Origin: Mycolicibacter terrae
GTDB lineage: Bacteria > Actinomycetota > Actinomycetes > Mycobacteriales > Mycobacteriaceae
Direction of reading: 5' to 3'
DNA: 64,000 nt
Assembly: GCF_010727125.1 (NCBI RefSeq)
Contig: NZ_AP022564.1
Coordinates: 4,402,001 to 4,466,000 of the forward strand
Positions 47,033 through 54,030 of the stretch are shown one piece after another (positions within the stretch are counted from its first letter, which is position 1; the number at the start of each line of letters is the position of its first letter). A program made the position numbers and the translations under genes. The notes beneath the pieces are model-generated. The model saw only the letters and a program-made list of their open reading frames with translations, made no database searches and had not been told where the DNA came from.

Positions 47033-48600
47033 AGCTTCTCGCAGCGCAGCTCGTGGCCCCTGGCGGTCAGGCAGCGGCCGGTGTTGAGATCCCACTGCCA
47101 GCCGTGCTGATTGCAGGTCAGGGTGTCGCCGTCGACCACCCCGAACTTCGACAGGTCGGCCTTCATGTGCGGGCAGCGGCGCTGAATCTGCCAGCCGGCC
47201 AGGGTGATCGTCGCCGAGTCGTCGTGGCTCTCACCGAACCAGCCGTCGGCGTAGACGATGCGGTCCTCGCTGAGGCATTTGAAGAACGTGTAGAGGTACT
47301 CGTTGTAGCCGCCGACCCGCCACGCGGTGAATCGGGTGGACAAGAAGATGGTGTTGACCCAGTCGGGTTCGCCGTCGCGCAGCACGGTGCGCACCAGCTC
47401 GGGCGGGATACCGAAGCCGTAGCGGAATTTCTCGCCGGGGACCGGCTGGCGCACCATGCGTTTGGGGAAGTCCAGCACGACGGTCTCCCGGTGGGCCCCA
47501 CTGGCGTCCGAGCCGTCCAGCACCAGCTCGACCGGGTAGCCGATGCCGTCGCAGATCTCGTTGCTGCGCGCCATGATCGGCTCGAACAGTGCACGCAGCG
47601 GCTCCAGCATCGCCGGCCCGGCCGCCGGCGCCCAGGAGGCCTTCTCGGCGGCCAGCACCGGCGCCATCCGCTCGGCGTAGGCGGCGATGTAGTCCGCCTT
47701 GCCGCCTGTGAAGATCGCCTCGACCTCGTCGTCGCTCACCGGATGGGCCAGCGCATTCAGCTGCGACCCGGTGAAATCGGCTGCGCTGCCGGGGATCATC
47801 AGCAGCCCGCCTTCGTGGCCGTTGCGGCGCAGCTGATCCAAAAACACCATCTCGTCGGGGAAGATGTTGGCCGGATCGCCGTGGTCGTCGTTGAGGTAGC
47901 GCAGCTCGGCATCCAAGAAGCATGGCGGGCCGGCCGAGGGCACCACCCAGGTCGCGCCGACGTGCGCGACGTATTGGCGGGCGCGGTCCATCTGCCGTTG
48001 CCGCTTCTGGGTGCCGAACGCCTCCTTGGCCCGGGCCGGCATGTCGTAGACCATCGGGTACCAGATCGCCCCGGAGTACTGCAGCAGGTGCACGTCGATG
48101 GCGTCGAATGCCTGCAGCACGTCCAAGTCGATCGGGCGCGAGTCGTTCATGTTGAAAACGGTGGTGACACCGTCGCTGACCACCAGCCCGGAGTCGCCGA
48201 TCGGGCCGTCGGCCGGGGCGCGCAGCGCGATGATCATGACGTCCAACGCGCCCTTGGGGCCGGACACCGTGTGCCGCACCGAGTCGGTGGTCTCGAAGAA
48301 CCGGTGGAAGCCCAGCGTCTCCAACTCGCGGCGCAGGTCCGGCACCGGATAGTCGGGCAGCAGCACCACTGCGTCCTTGTTGACGTGGGCGGCCAGGTGC
48401 CGTGGGTCGAAGTGGTCGTGGTGCAGGTGCGAGATGTAGAGGTAGTCGCAGTCGCCCAGTGCGTCCCAGTCCAGGGTGGAGTTGTCCGGGAACGGGAACC
48501 ATGACGCGAAGTAGGCCGGGTTCACCCACGGGTCGCACAAAATGCTGCCCGCGGCGGTCTCGATCCGGAAGCCGGCGTGTCCGACGCTGGTGACCCGCAC
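47029..48600 (-). CDS. Metallo-beta-lactamase fold hydrolase fused to a Rieske domain (Rv3818 type)
   Basis: A 523-residue fusion. The N-terminal UlaG-like metallo-beta-lactamase domain has SHLHHDHFDPRHL with metal ligands at His58, His60, Asp62 and His63. The middle (residues about 290-440) has no recognised family. The C-terminal Rieske [2Fe-2S] site is Cys476/His478 (CPHMKADL) and Cys496/His499 (CNQHGWQWDLNTG). The MBL-plus-Rieske pairing recalls CMP-Neu5Ac hydroxylase-like proteins, though the order differs. It matches M. tuberculosis Rv3818. GTG start with GGGGAAGG upstream. Substrate unknown. Confidence 0.85.
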   Translation of the reverse strand: MRVTSVGHAGFRIETAAGSILCDPWVNPAYFASWFPFPDNSTLDWDALGDCDYLYISHLHHDHFDPRHLAAHVNKDAVVLLPDYPVPDLRRELETLGFHRFFETTDSVRHTVSGPKGALDVMIIALRAPADGPIGDSGLVVSDGVTTVFNMNDSRPIDLDVLQAFDAIDVHLLQYSGAIWYPMVYDMPARAKEAFGTQKRQRQMDRARQYVAHVGATWVVPSAGPPCFLDAELRYLNDDHGDPANIFPDEMVFLDQLRRNGHEGGLLMIPGSAADFTGSQLNALAHPVSDDEVEAIFTGGKADYIAAYAERMAPVLAAEKASWAPAAGPAMLEPLRALFEPIMARSNEICDGIGYPVELVLDGSDASGAHRETVVLDFPKRMVRQPVPGEKFRYGFGIPPELVRTVLRDGEPDWVNTIFLSTRFTAWRVGGYNEYLYTFFKCLSEDRIVYADGWFGESHDDSATITLAGWQIQRRCPHMKADLSKFGVVDGDTLTCNQHGWQWDLNTGRCLTARGHELRCEKL

Positions 48601-48810
48601 TTGTACCTTCCCCGACGCTGTAAGTGATTCCTCCCGAGCTTAACGGCGGTGCGCCCGGGGGCCGTGGGGACGGGCCCGGCGGCATTCTTTACAGGCCGTG
48701 CGGCCCGGAGTACTTTCACCGTTGACCAGCATCTCTTCATGGCTTCAGGCCGTGAACACATCGCTCGTCGGCGACTCGACGCGTCCGGAATCCGGGCGGA
48801 CGGAGGCACT
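48601..48810. promoter_or_regulatory. Divergent gap leading into the three-gene cassette
   Basis: The 210 bases between the MBL-Rieske gene and the cassette must hold two promoters. The sequence from about 48680 onward (ATTCTTTACAGG, GTACTTTCACCG) is lower in GC than the genes to the left. An in-frame ATG at 48739 is an alternative start for the cassette's first gene. No repeat was found at this border that would mark an insertion. Confidence 0.35.
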
Positions 48811-49632
48811 GTGACCTACGGGAAAGAGTTATTGCCCGACGACGTGCGTAACAGAATCGACCGGGCTATCGACGATTCGGCACCGGCGTGGCAGCAGTTC
48901 GTCGACGACAACAGAGCCCCGCGATCCCCGCAGGACGAGCCCGGCCCGTCCCTGGTGTTGAAATACACGTCCTCGGAGTATGCGAAGAAGTACCGCACCT
49001 GTCCCAACGACGGCATCTTCATCGGCTGCAAGAACTTCACCTGGGGCAAGGCCGTGTATGTGACCGGAGTCGAGGAGCCGCTGTCCACCGCGATCTACGG
49101 GCGTGCCGGGTTGGTTGCACAGCTTGACCTCACCCCGGGCTGGAGGGTGTTCGACGCCCGCGATAAGGCCAAATACGGTCTGTATCTGGAGTGGCTGCGT
49201 CTTCAGCCCGCTTATGACGACGCGGTTCTGACGGTGCATACCGACCACTGGTTGCACGGACTGCGAAACGACTTCCGCGAACAGTTCGCGATCGACGTAG
49301 TGCTGTGTAGGCCGGACGAATTCGACTCGCGCGGTTGGTATACCGATCCGACCGATACCTGGGCGTGCGTCAGCGACTGGAACATCGGTCCTGCGGTGGC
49401 ACCCGCGCAGCGGCAGCTGGCAAGTTATGCCTACTCGTGGCGCTTCGATGAGGTGCGGCTCACGGTGGTTCCCGAAGAGGAATTCCTCGGTCCCAAGGAT
49501 CCGACGACTGTTCGTCCTCCAAGTCAGCCGCCACGGCGTGTGGCACAACTGGAAGTGAGCGGAAGCCGGCCGGTCGCACCCGACCTGCGGCGGGCGTACT
49601 GGCTGCATCAGGTCGTAGGGGTGCCCTCATGA
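48811..49632 (+). CDS. Cassette gene 1: unrecognised protein with an ADP-ribosyltransferase-like segment
   Basis: A 273-residue soluble protein I do not recognise. The segment FTWGKAVYVTGVEEPLSTAI YGRAGLVAQLDL (residues about 75-107, written with a break) has the G-x-Y-x-T spacing and trailing YG seen in ADP-ribosyltransferase and RES folds; the match is weak. Downstream are ID motifs LRNDFREQFAIDVVLCRPDE and WYTDPTDTWACVSDWN. The GTG at 48811 has GGAGG four bases upstream, so it is preferred. GC sampled by hand is about 53-58 percent against 65 percent or more nearby. The next gene overlaps it by ATGA. Confidence 0.7.
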   Translation: MTYGKELLPDDVRNRIDRAIDDSAPAWQQFVDDNRAPRSPQDEPGPSLVLKYTSSEYAKKYRTCPNDGIFIGCKNFTWGKAVYVTGVEEPLSTAIYGRAGLVAQLDLTPGWRVFDARDKAKYGLYLEWLRLQPAYDDAVLTVHTDHWLHGLRNDFREQFAIDVVLCRPDEFDSRGWYTDPTDTWACVSDWNIGPAVAPAQRQLASYAYSWRFDEVRLTVVPEEEFLGPKDPTTVRPPSQPPRRVAQLEVSGSRPVAPDLRRAYWLHQVVGVPS

Positions 49633-50312
49633 GCCTCATTTCGATTGCGGCGCCGCTGATTCGCCTCGCGGCGGTCGACGACGATCGCGCGCAGGACCTG
49701 TTCGATGCGGTCAACCCCGAGCGGGACGAAACGGCGCGAATCGGCCTCATTCGTTCCGGTGTCGAGCCGACTGAGCTCGCGGTGTTGACGTCGCCCGAAT
49801 GGCAGTGGTTCGCCGAATTCCGGCAGGCGCTGGGCGGTGAGCTGGACCCGGTGGTGCTGGACCATCTCACCGATTCGGCCTCGACGCGATTCGCGCGGTA
49901 TGCGGTCCGGCGGCTTGTGCTGCGCGACCCGACCACAAATGCTGACGCGCGAGACGGCGGCGATCCCGCGGACAGGCCCGCTGCCATCGGGTTGAACTGG
50001 CTCAGTCGCCAGGCGAAAGGCGAACGGATCATTGCCGACTTCGACCTGGTGACCGATGACGAGCGCGTGCCGGTGTTCGAGGAGATGCCCGAGACAGTGT
50101 TCGAGCCGATGCGCGAGGAATTGCTCGAGCTGATGCGCGACGGCCTGCAATGCGCGACCGACGCCGCATGGTTTCTGCTGCGGGAAATGACGTCACTCGC
50201 GGGCAGGCGCGGCGCCTTGGTGAGTGGACAGCTCGAAGAGTTCGCGCGCGACCGCGCCATCGCATCAACGATCTGGGAGCACTGGGGGCTCCATGAACCG
50301 CCGCGACGCTGA
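49629..50312 (+). CDS. Cassette gene 2: helical protein of unknown function
   Basis: A 227-residue soluble, acidic, mostly helical protein with no recognised domain. Text such as RAQDLFDAVNPERDETARIG, EWQWFAEFRQALGGEL and MPETVFEPMREELLELMRDG suggests a helical repeat or bundle. The ATG overlaps the stop of cassette gene 1 (ATGA), so the two proteins are made in step and probably form a pair. Partner, inhibitor or immunity roles are all possible. No signal peptide or membrane segment. Confidence 0.7.
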   Translation: MSLISIAAPLIRLAAVDDDRAQDLFDAVNPERDETARIGLIRSGVEPTELAVLTSPEWQWFAEFRQALGGELDPVVLDHLTDSASTRFARYAVRRLVLRDPTTNADARDGGDPADRPAAIGLNWLSRQAKGERIIADFDLVTDDERVPVFEEMPETVFEPMREELLELMRDGLQCATDAAWFLLREMTSLAGRRGALVSGQLEEFARDRAIASTIWEHWGLHEPPRR

Positions 50313-50351
50313 TCGGGGCCTCGGGCCCGAGCCGGGGGAGAGGTGGCCGCG

Positions 50352-50624
50352 GTGACGACGAAGTACGAGTTCTTCAGATACCCCGACGGCACACTCGGCT
50401 TCCGCCTGAAGGCGGCCAACGGGAAGATCATCGCCGGGAGCGCGGGTTGCAAATCCGAGCCGCCGGCGCGCGACGACGCCGGATCGGGGCGACACGACAC
50501 AGCTGCTGCCGCGGCGGTCGAGCACGTGGAGACTCCTCACGAAACAGCCTTGCGGAAACAGCGCATGCTGAACGCCCGCGCCAAGCCGTTCAAAATATTC
50601 ACCGAAGACGGCCATCCTTTATAG
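50352..50624 (+). CDS. Cassette gene 3: DUF1508/YegP-like N-terminus with a novel tail
   Basis: A 90-residue protein. Residues 3-31 (YEFFRYPDGTLGFRLKAANG KIIAGSAG, written with a break) match the first half of a DUF1508 (YegP) repeat, which normally reads F-x-Y-x-D-x-x-G-x-x-RFxLKAANGxxIaxS. The usual continuation after the second strand is missing and is replaced by a charged, alanine-rich helix and KPFKIFTEDGHPL. The GTG at 50352 has GGGGGAG upstream; a GTG three codons earlier is also possible. It follows gene 2 by 39 bases. Confidence 0.6.
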   Translation: MTTKYEFFRYPDGTLGFRLKAANGKIIAGSAGCKSEPPARDDAGSGRHDTAAAAAVEHVETPHETALRKQRMLNARAKPFKIFTEDGHPL

Positions 50625-50693
50625 GTCTGAGCCGCACGTCGGGTCGGAGCTGATTCCGACTGGTCCCGCCGCGATCGCCTAGGCTGGACGACT

Positions 50694-51482
50694 GTGGAGC
50701 CGTGGTACGGGACTGTCGCCGTCGTCACCCGCACGTTGTGGCGATACCAGGGGGTGAAGATCACCATCACCGGAGCGGAGCACCTGCCCGCCACCGGGGG
50801 CGCGGTGATCGCGATCAATCACACCGGCTACCTCGACTTCGCGTTCGCCGGGTTGCCCGCCTACCGGAGCCGGCCGCGCCGGTGGGTGCGGTTCATGGCC
50901 AAGAAGGAAACCTTCGATAACCGGTACACCGGGCCGATCATGCGCGGTTGCCGGCACATCGCGGTGGACCGCGGCCAGGGGGCGGACTCGTTCGCCGCGG
51001 CCGTCGAGAAACTCAAGGCCGGCGAGCTGGTCGGGGTCTATCCGGAGGCGACCATCAGCCGCAGCTTCGAGCTCAAGGAGTTCAAGAGCGGCGCCGCGCG
51101 GATGGCGATCGAGGCGCAGGTGCCGATCGTTCCGCACATCGTCTGGGGCGCCCAGCGGATCTGGACCAAGGACCACCCGAAGCAGCTGGGGCGCTCCAAG
51201 GTGCCGATCTCGGTCGCGGTCGGCGAGGCCATACCGCCGACGCTGCCCGTCGACGACCTGCGGGCGCTGCTGCAGACGCGCATGCAGCACCTGCTCGAGC
51301 AGGCTCAGGACGCCTATCCCGAACATCCGGCCGGCGAGTTCTGGGTGCCGCATCGCCTCGGCGGCGGTGCCCCCACGCCCGCCGAGGCGCTTCGGCTCGA
51401 CGCCGCAGAGGCCGCCCGAAAGGCCGAGGAGCGGGCCGCCCGAAACCAGCAGCCGCCCAGCGCGACGGGCGCCGCGGAGTAG
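50694..51482 (+). CDS. PlsC-type acyltransferase, copy 1 of 3 (Rv3816c type)
   Basis: A 262-residue 1-acylglycerol-3-phosphate acyltransferase-type protein. Motif I (Hx4D) is INHTGYLD; the block around motif III reads YPEATISRSFELKEFKSG instead of the usual PEGTRS, and motif IV is VPIVPHIVWG. The GTG start gives MEPWYGTVAVVTRT. The last 25 residues are an alanine/arginine-rich tail. It begins a three-gene tandem (M. tuberculosis has Rv3816c-Rv3814c in the same order). Substrates are unknown; phosphatidate or envelope lipid synthesis is likely. Confidence 0.88.
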   Translation: MEPWYGTVAVVTRTLWRYQGVKITITGAEHLPATGGAVIAINHTGYLDFAFAGLPAYRSRPRRWVRFMAKKETFDNRYTGPIMRGCRHIAVDRGQGADSFAAAVEKLKAGELVGVYPEATISRSFELKEFKSGAARMAIEAQVPIVPHIVWGAQRIWTKDHPKQLGRSKVPISVAVGEAIPPTLPVDDLRALLQTRMQHLLEQAQDAYPEHPAGEFWVPHRLGGGAPTPAEALRLDAAEAARKAEERAARNQQPPSATGAAE

Positions 51483-51489
51483 CCCTGGC

Positions 51490-52275
51490 ATGCAGCCGGT
51501 CTTTCGGGCGCTGGAGCTGGCAGCGGTGACCGTCGTTAAGGTCTCCGGCGCACGACTCGATTTCGGCGGCCTGCAACACATCCCGGCCGCGGGTGGTGCC
51601 GTGATCGCGATCAATCACACCGGCTACGTCGACTTCCTGCCCGCGGCGCTGGCGGTGTATCGGCGGGGACGGCGGATGCGGTTCATGATCAAAGCCGAAA
51701 TGCAGCAGGTGAAGGTGGTGAACTTTCTGATCAACCACACCGGCACCATCCCGGTGGATCGCGGCGCCGGATCCGATGCCTACCGCCATGCGGTGGCGGC
51801 ACTGCGCTCCGGGGAGGTGGTCGGCGTCTACCCGGAGGCCACCATCAGCCGCAGCTTCGAGCTGAAGGAATTCAAGTCCGGGGCCGCCCGGATGGCGATC
51901 GAGGCGCAGGTGCCGATCGTGCCGCTGGTCGTCTGGGGCGCCCACCGGCTGTGGACCAAAGACCATCCGAGGGGGCGGCTGATCGGCAGCAAAATACCGA
52001 TCACCGTGCTGGCGGGCCCGCCGCTGGCCCCCGAGGGCGATGCCGCCACGCTCAGCGACCGACTGCGCACCCAGATGGCGCCGATGCTGGCCCGGGTCCA
52101 GCAGGAATATCCGCACCCGGCGGGCGAGTTCTGGGTACCACGACGAATGGGCGGCGCGGCACCCACCCCGCAGGAGGCCAAGGTTCTCGACGAGCGGGAG
52201 CTGGCACGGCGGATGCGCAAGGGTGCCGGTGGTCATGGACCCGGCCGGCCGGACCCTACGAGCATGGAGCACTGA
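51490..52275 (+). CDS. PlsC-type acyltransferase, copy 2 of 3 (Rv3815c type)
   Basis: A 261-residue paralogue of the preceding gene, starting 8 bases after its stop. Motif I is INHTGYVDFLPAAL; the EATISRSFELKEFKSGAARM segment is identical to copy 1, and the next 32 bases of DNA (CGGATGGCGATCGAGGCGCA onward) are identical too. Motif IV is VPIVPLVVWGAHRLW. The acceptor-site region differs (RRMRFMIKAEMQQVKVVNFL), so acyl or acceptor preference may differ. The ATG at 51490 follows the stop of copy 1 closely, indicating one transcript. Confidence 0.88.
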   Translation: MQPVFRALELAAVTVVKVSGARLDFGGLQHIPAAGGAVIAINHTGYVDFLPAALAVYRRGRRMRFMIKAEMQQVKVVNFLINHTGTIPVDRGAGSDAYRHAVAALRSGEVVGVYPEATISRSFELKEFKSGAARMAIEAQVPIVPLVVWGAHRLWTKDHPRGRLIGSKIPITVLAGPPLAPEGDAATLSDRLRTQMAPMLARVQQEYPHPAGEFWVPRRMGGAAPTPQEAKVLDERELARRMRKGAGGHGPGRPDPTSMEH

Positions 52276-52277
52276 AC

Positions 52278-53072
52278 ATGGCGGAGCCCTTGTTCCGGAC
52301 GCTGGAGATGGTGATCCCGCCGCTGGTGCGCGCCAACGGGCCACACCTGACCTTCCAGGGGCTGGAGAACATCCCCGAGCGCGGCGGGGCGGTGCTGACC
52401 CTCAACCACACCAGCTACCTGGACTGGTATCCGGCCTCGGTCGCGGCGCTGCGGCGGCGCCGCCGGCTGCGGTTCATGATCAAGGCCGAGATGACCGAGG
52501 TCCCGGTGATCAGCTACGTGATCAAGCGCATCAAGCTGATTCCGGTCGACCGGTCCGCCGGGGCCGGCGCCTACGACGTGGCGGTACAGCGGCTGGCCGC
52601 CGGCGAGCTGGTCGGGCTGCACCCGGAGGCCACCATCAGCCGCAGCTTCGAGCTGCGCGAGTTCAAGACCGGTGCCGCGCGGATGGCCCACGCCGCCGGT
52701 GTCCCGATCATCCCGGTCATCGTCTGGGGTATCCACCGGGTATGGACCAAGGATCACCCGAAGCATCTGTGGCGTAACCACGTTCCGGTGCTGGTGAAGA
52801 TCGGCCGGCCGTTGGCTGCCTCCGAGGACATCGAGGCGACCACCGCCGAGCTGCGTGAGACGATGAGCGCAATGCTCGAACAGGCGCAACTGGAATACCC
52901 CCACCCCGCCGGCGCGTACTGGGTGCCGCGGCGGCTCGGCGGCGGCGCACCCACCTTGGCCGAAGCCCTGGCGATGCGCGAAGCCGAGCTCGCCGAACGC
53001 GATCGCAAGCGGCTGGAGCAGGCCGAAGGTGGCCGGCTGCGGCGGACGCTGGCCGGTCTGAGTCGGCGTTGA
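52278..53072 (+). CDS. PlsC-type acyltransferase, copy 3 of 3 (Rv3814c type)
   Basis: A 264-residue paralogue starting 2 bases after copy 2. Motif I is LNHTSYLDWYPASV; the EATISRSFELREFKTGAARM segment has two changes from copies 1 and 2, and motif IV is VPIIPVIVWGIHRVW. It is closest to copy 2 around RRLRFMIKAEMTEVPVISYV. The C-terminus has a charged coil (EAELAERDRKRLEQAEGGRL). The last base of its stop is shared with the next gene (TGATG). Confidence 0.88.
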   Translation: MAEPLFRTLEMVIPPLVRANGPHLTFQGLENIPERGGAVLTLNHTSYLDWYPASVAALRRRRRLRFMIKAEMTEVPVISYVIKRIKLIPVDRSAGAGAYDVAVQRLAAGELVGLHPEATISRSFELREFKTGAARMAHAAGVPIIPVIVWGIHRVWTKDHPKHLWRNHVPVLVKIGRPLAASEDIEATTAELRETMSAMLEQAQLEYPHPAGAYWVPRRLGGGAPTLAEALAMREAELAERDRKRLEQAEGGRLRRTLAGLSRR

Positions 53073-53914
53073 TGACACGGCCGGCCCGGCTGCAGCACTT
53101 GCCCCCCGCGCTGATCGCCAGTGATGTCGACGGCACCCTGCTCGACGGCGCCGAGAACATCACCGCGCGCACCCGGGCGGCGGTGCACGCGGCCGTTGAA
53201 TCTGGGTCCGGCTTCATTTTGGCGACCGGGCGCCCGCCGCGCTGGATCCCCCCGGTCGTCGACGCGCTCGGCTTCGCCCCGCTGGCGGTGTGTGCCAACG
53301 GCGCGGTCCTCTACGACCCGAACACCGACCGGGTGATCTCGGCGCGCACACTGTCGGCCGACAGCCTGGTCAAACTGGCCGAGGTCGCCGGCCGCGTCAT
53401 CCCCGGCGCGGGCCTGGCGGTGGAGCGCATCGGCGAGCACGCGCACGACGCGGCGACGCCGCAGTTCGTCAGCTCACCGGGCTACGAACACGCGTGGCTC
53501 AACCCGGACAACACCGAGGTCTCCCTCGAGGACCTGCTGTCCCAGCCGGCGATCAAGCTGCTGATTCGCAAGGCGGGGGCGTCCAGTGCCGACATGGTGG
53601 CGGAATTGGCGGACCACATCGGCAGCGCCGCGGAGCTGACCTATTCCACCGACAACGGACTGGTCGAGGTGGTGCCGGCCGGTGTCACCAAGGCCACCGG
53701 CATCGAGGAGCTGATCACGCCGCTGGGGATCGGTATCGAACAGGTGGTGGCGTTCGGGGACATGCCCAACGATCTGCCGATGTTGGTGCAGGCGGGTCAC
53801 GGCGTGGCGATGGGCAATGCGCATCCCGAGGTGCTGGCCGCCGCCGCCGAGATCACCGCGCCCAACACGGAGGACGGTCTGGCGCGGGTGCTGGAACGCA
53901 TTTTCCTGCGTTGA
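53072..53914 (+). CDS. HAD-family (Cof type) hydrolase (Rv3813c type)
   Basis: A 280-residue HAD phosphatase of the Cof/YidA subgroup. Motif I is IASDVDGTLLDGAENI, motif II LATGRPPRWI, motif III lysine in IKLLIRKAG, and motif IV AFGDMPNDLPMLVQAGHGVAMGNA. The C2 cap lies between motifs II and III. Substrates of this subgroup are sugar phosphates or related compounds. The ATG at 53072 overlaps the stop of the third acyltransferase gene by one base. A hairpin begins at its stop codon. Confidence 0.9.
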   Translation: MTRPARLQHLPPALIASDVDGTLLDGAENITARTRAAVHAAVESGSGFILATGRPPRWIPPVVDALGFAPLAVCANGAVLYDPNTDRVISARTLSADSLVKLAEVAGRVIPGAGLAVERIGEHAHDAATPQFVSSPGYEHAWLNPDNTEVSLEDLLSQPAIKLLIRKAGASSADMVAELADHIGSAAELTYSTDNGLVEVVPAGVTKATGIEELITPLGIGIEQVVAFGDMPNDLPMLVQAGHGVAMGNAHPEVLAAAAEITAPNTEDGLARVLERIFLR

Positions 53915-53969
53915 CTCTGCGCTGAGGGCGGGGGTTACTCGAACTTTCCCGCCATAGCCGCAGAGTCAA
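53911..53969. terminator. Two-part hairpin after the HAD gene
   Basis: TTGACTCTGCG (53911-53921, overlapping the stop codon) pairs with CGCAGAGTCAA (53959-53969), and inside it GGCGGG (53927-53932) pairs with CCCGCC (53948-53953). It lies between the convergent HAD and amidase genes and should terminate the plus-strand transcript. It is one of the related palindromes in this window. Confidence 0.65.
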
Positions 53970-54030
53970 CGGTGGTTAGCGAGGCTCGACGAAGGAGAGG
54001 CGAAGCTGGACCGCCGCATCGAAACGGTGG

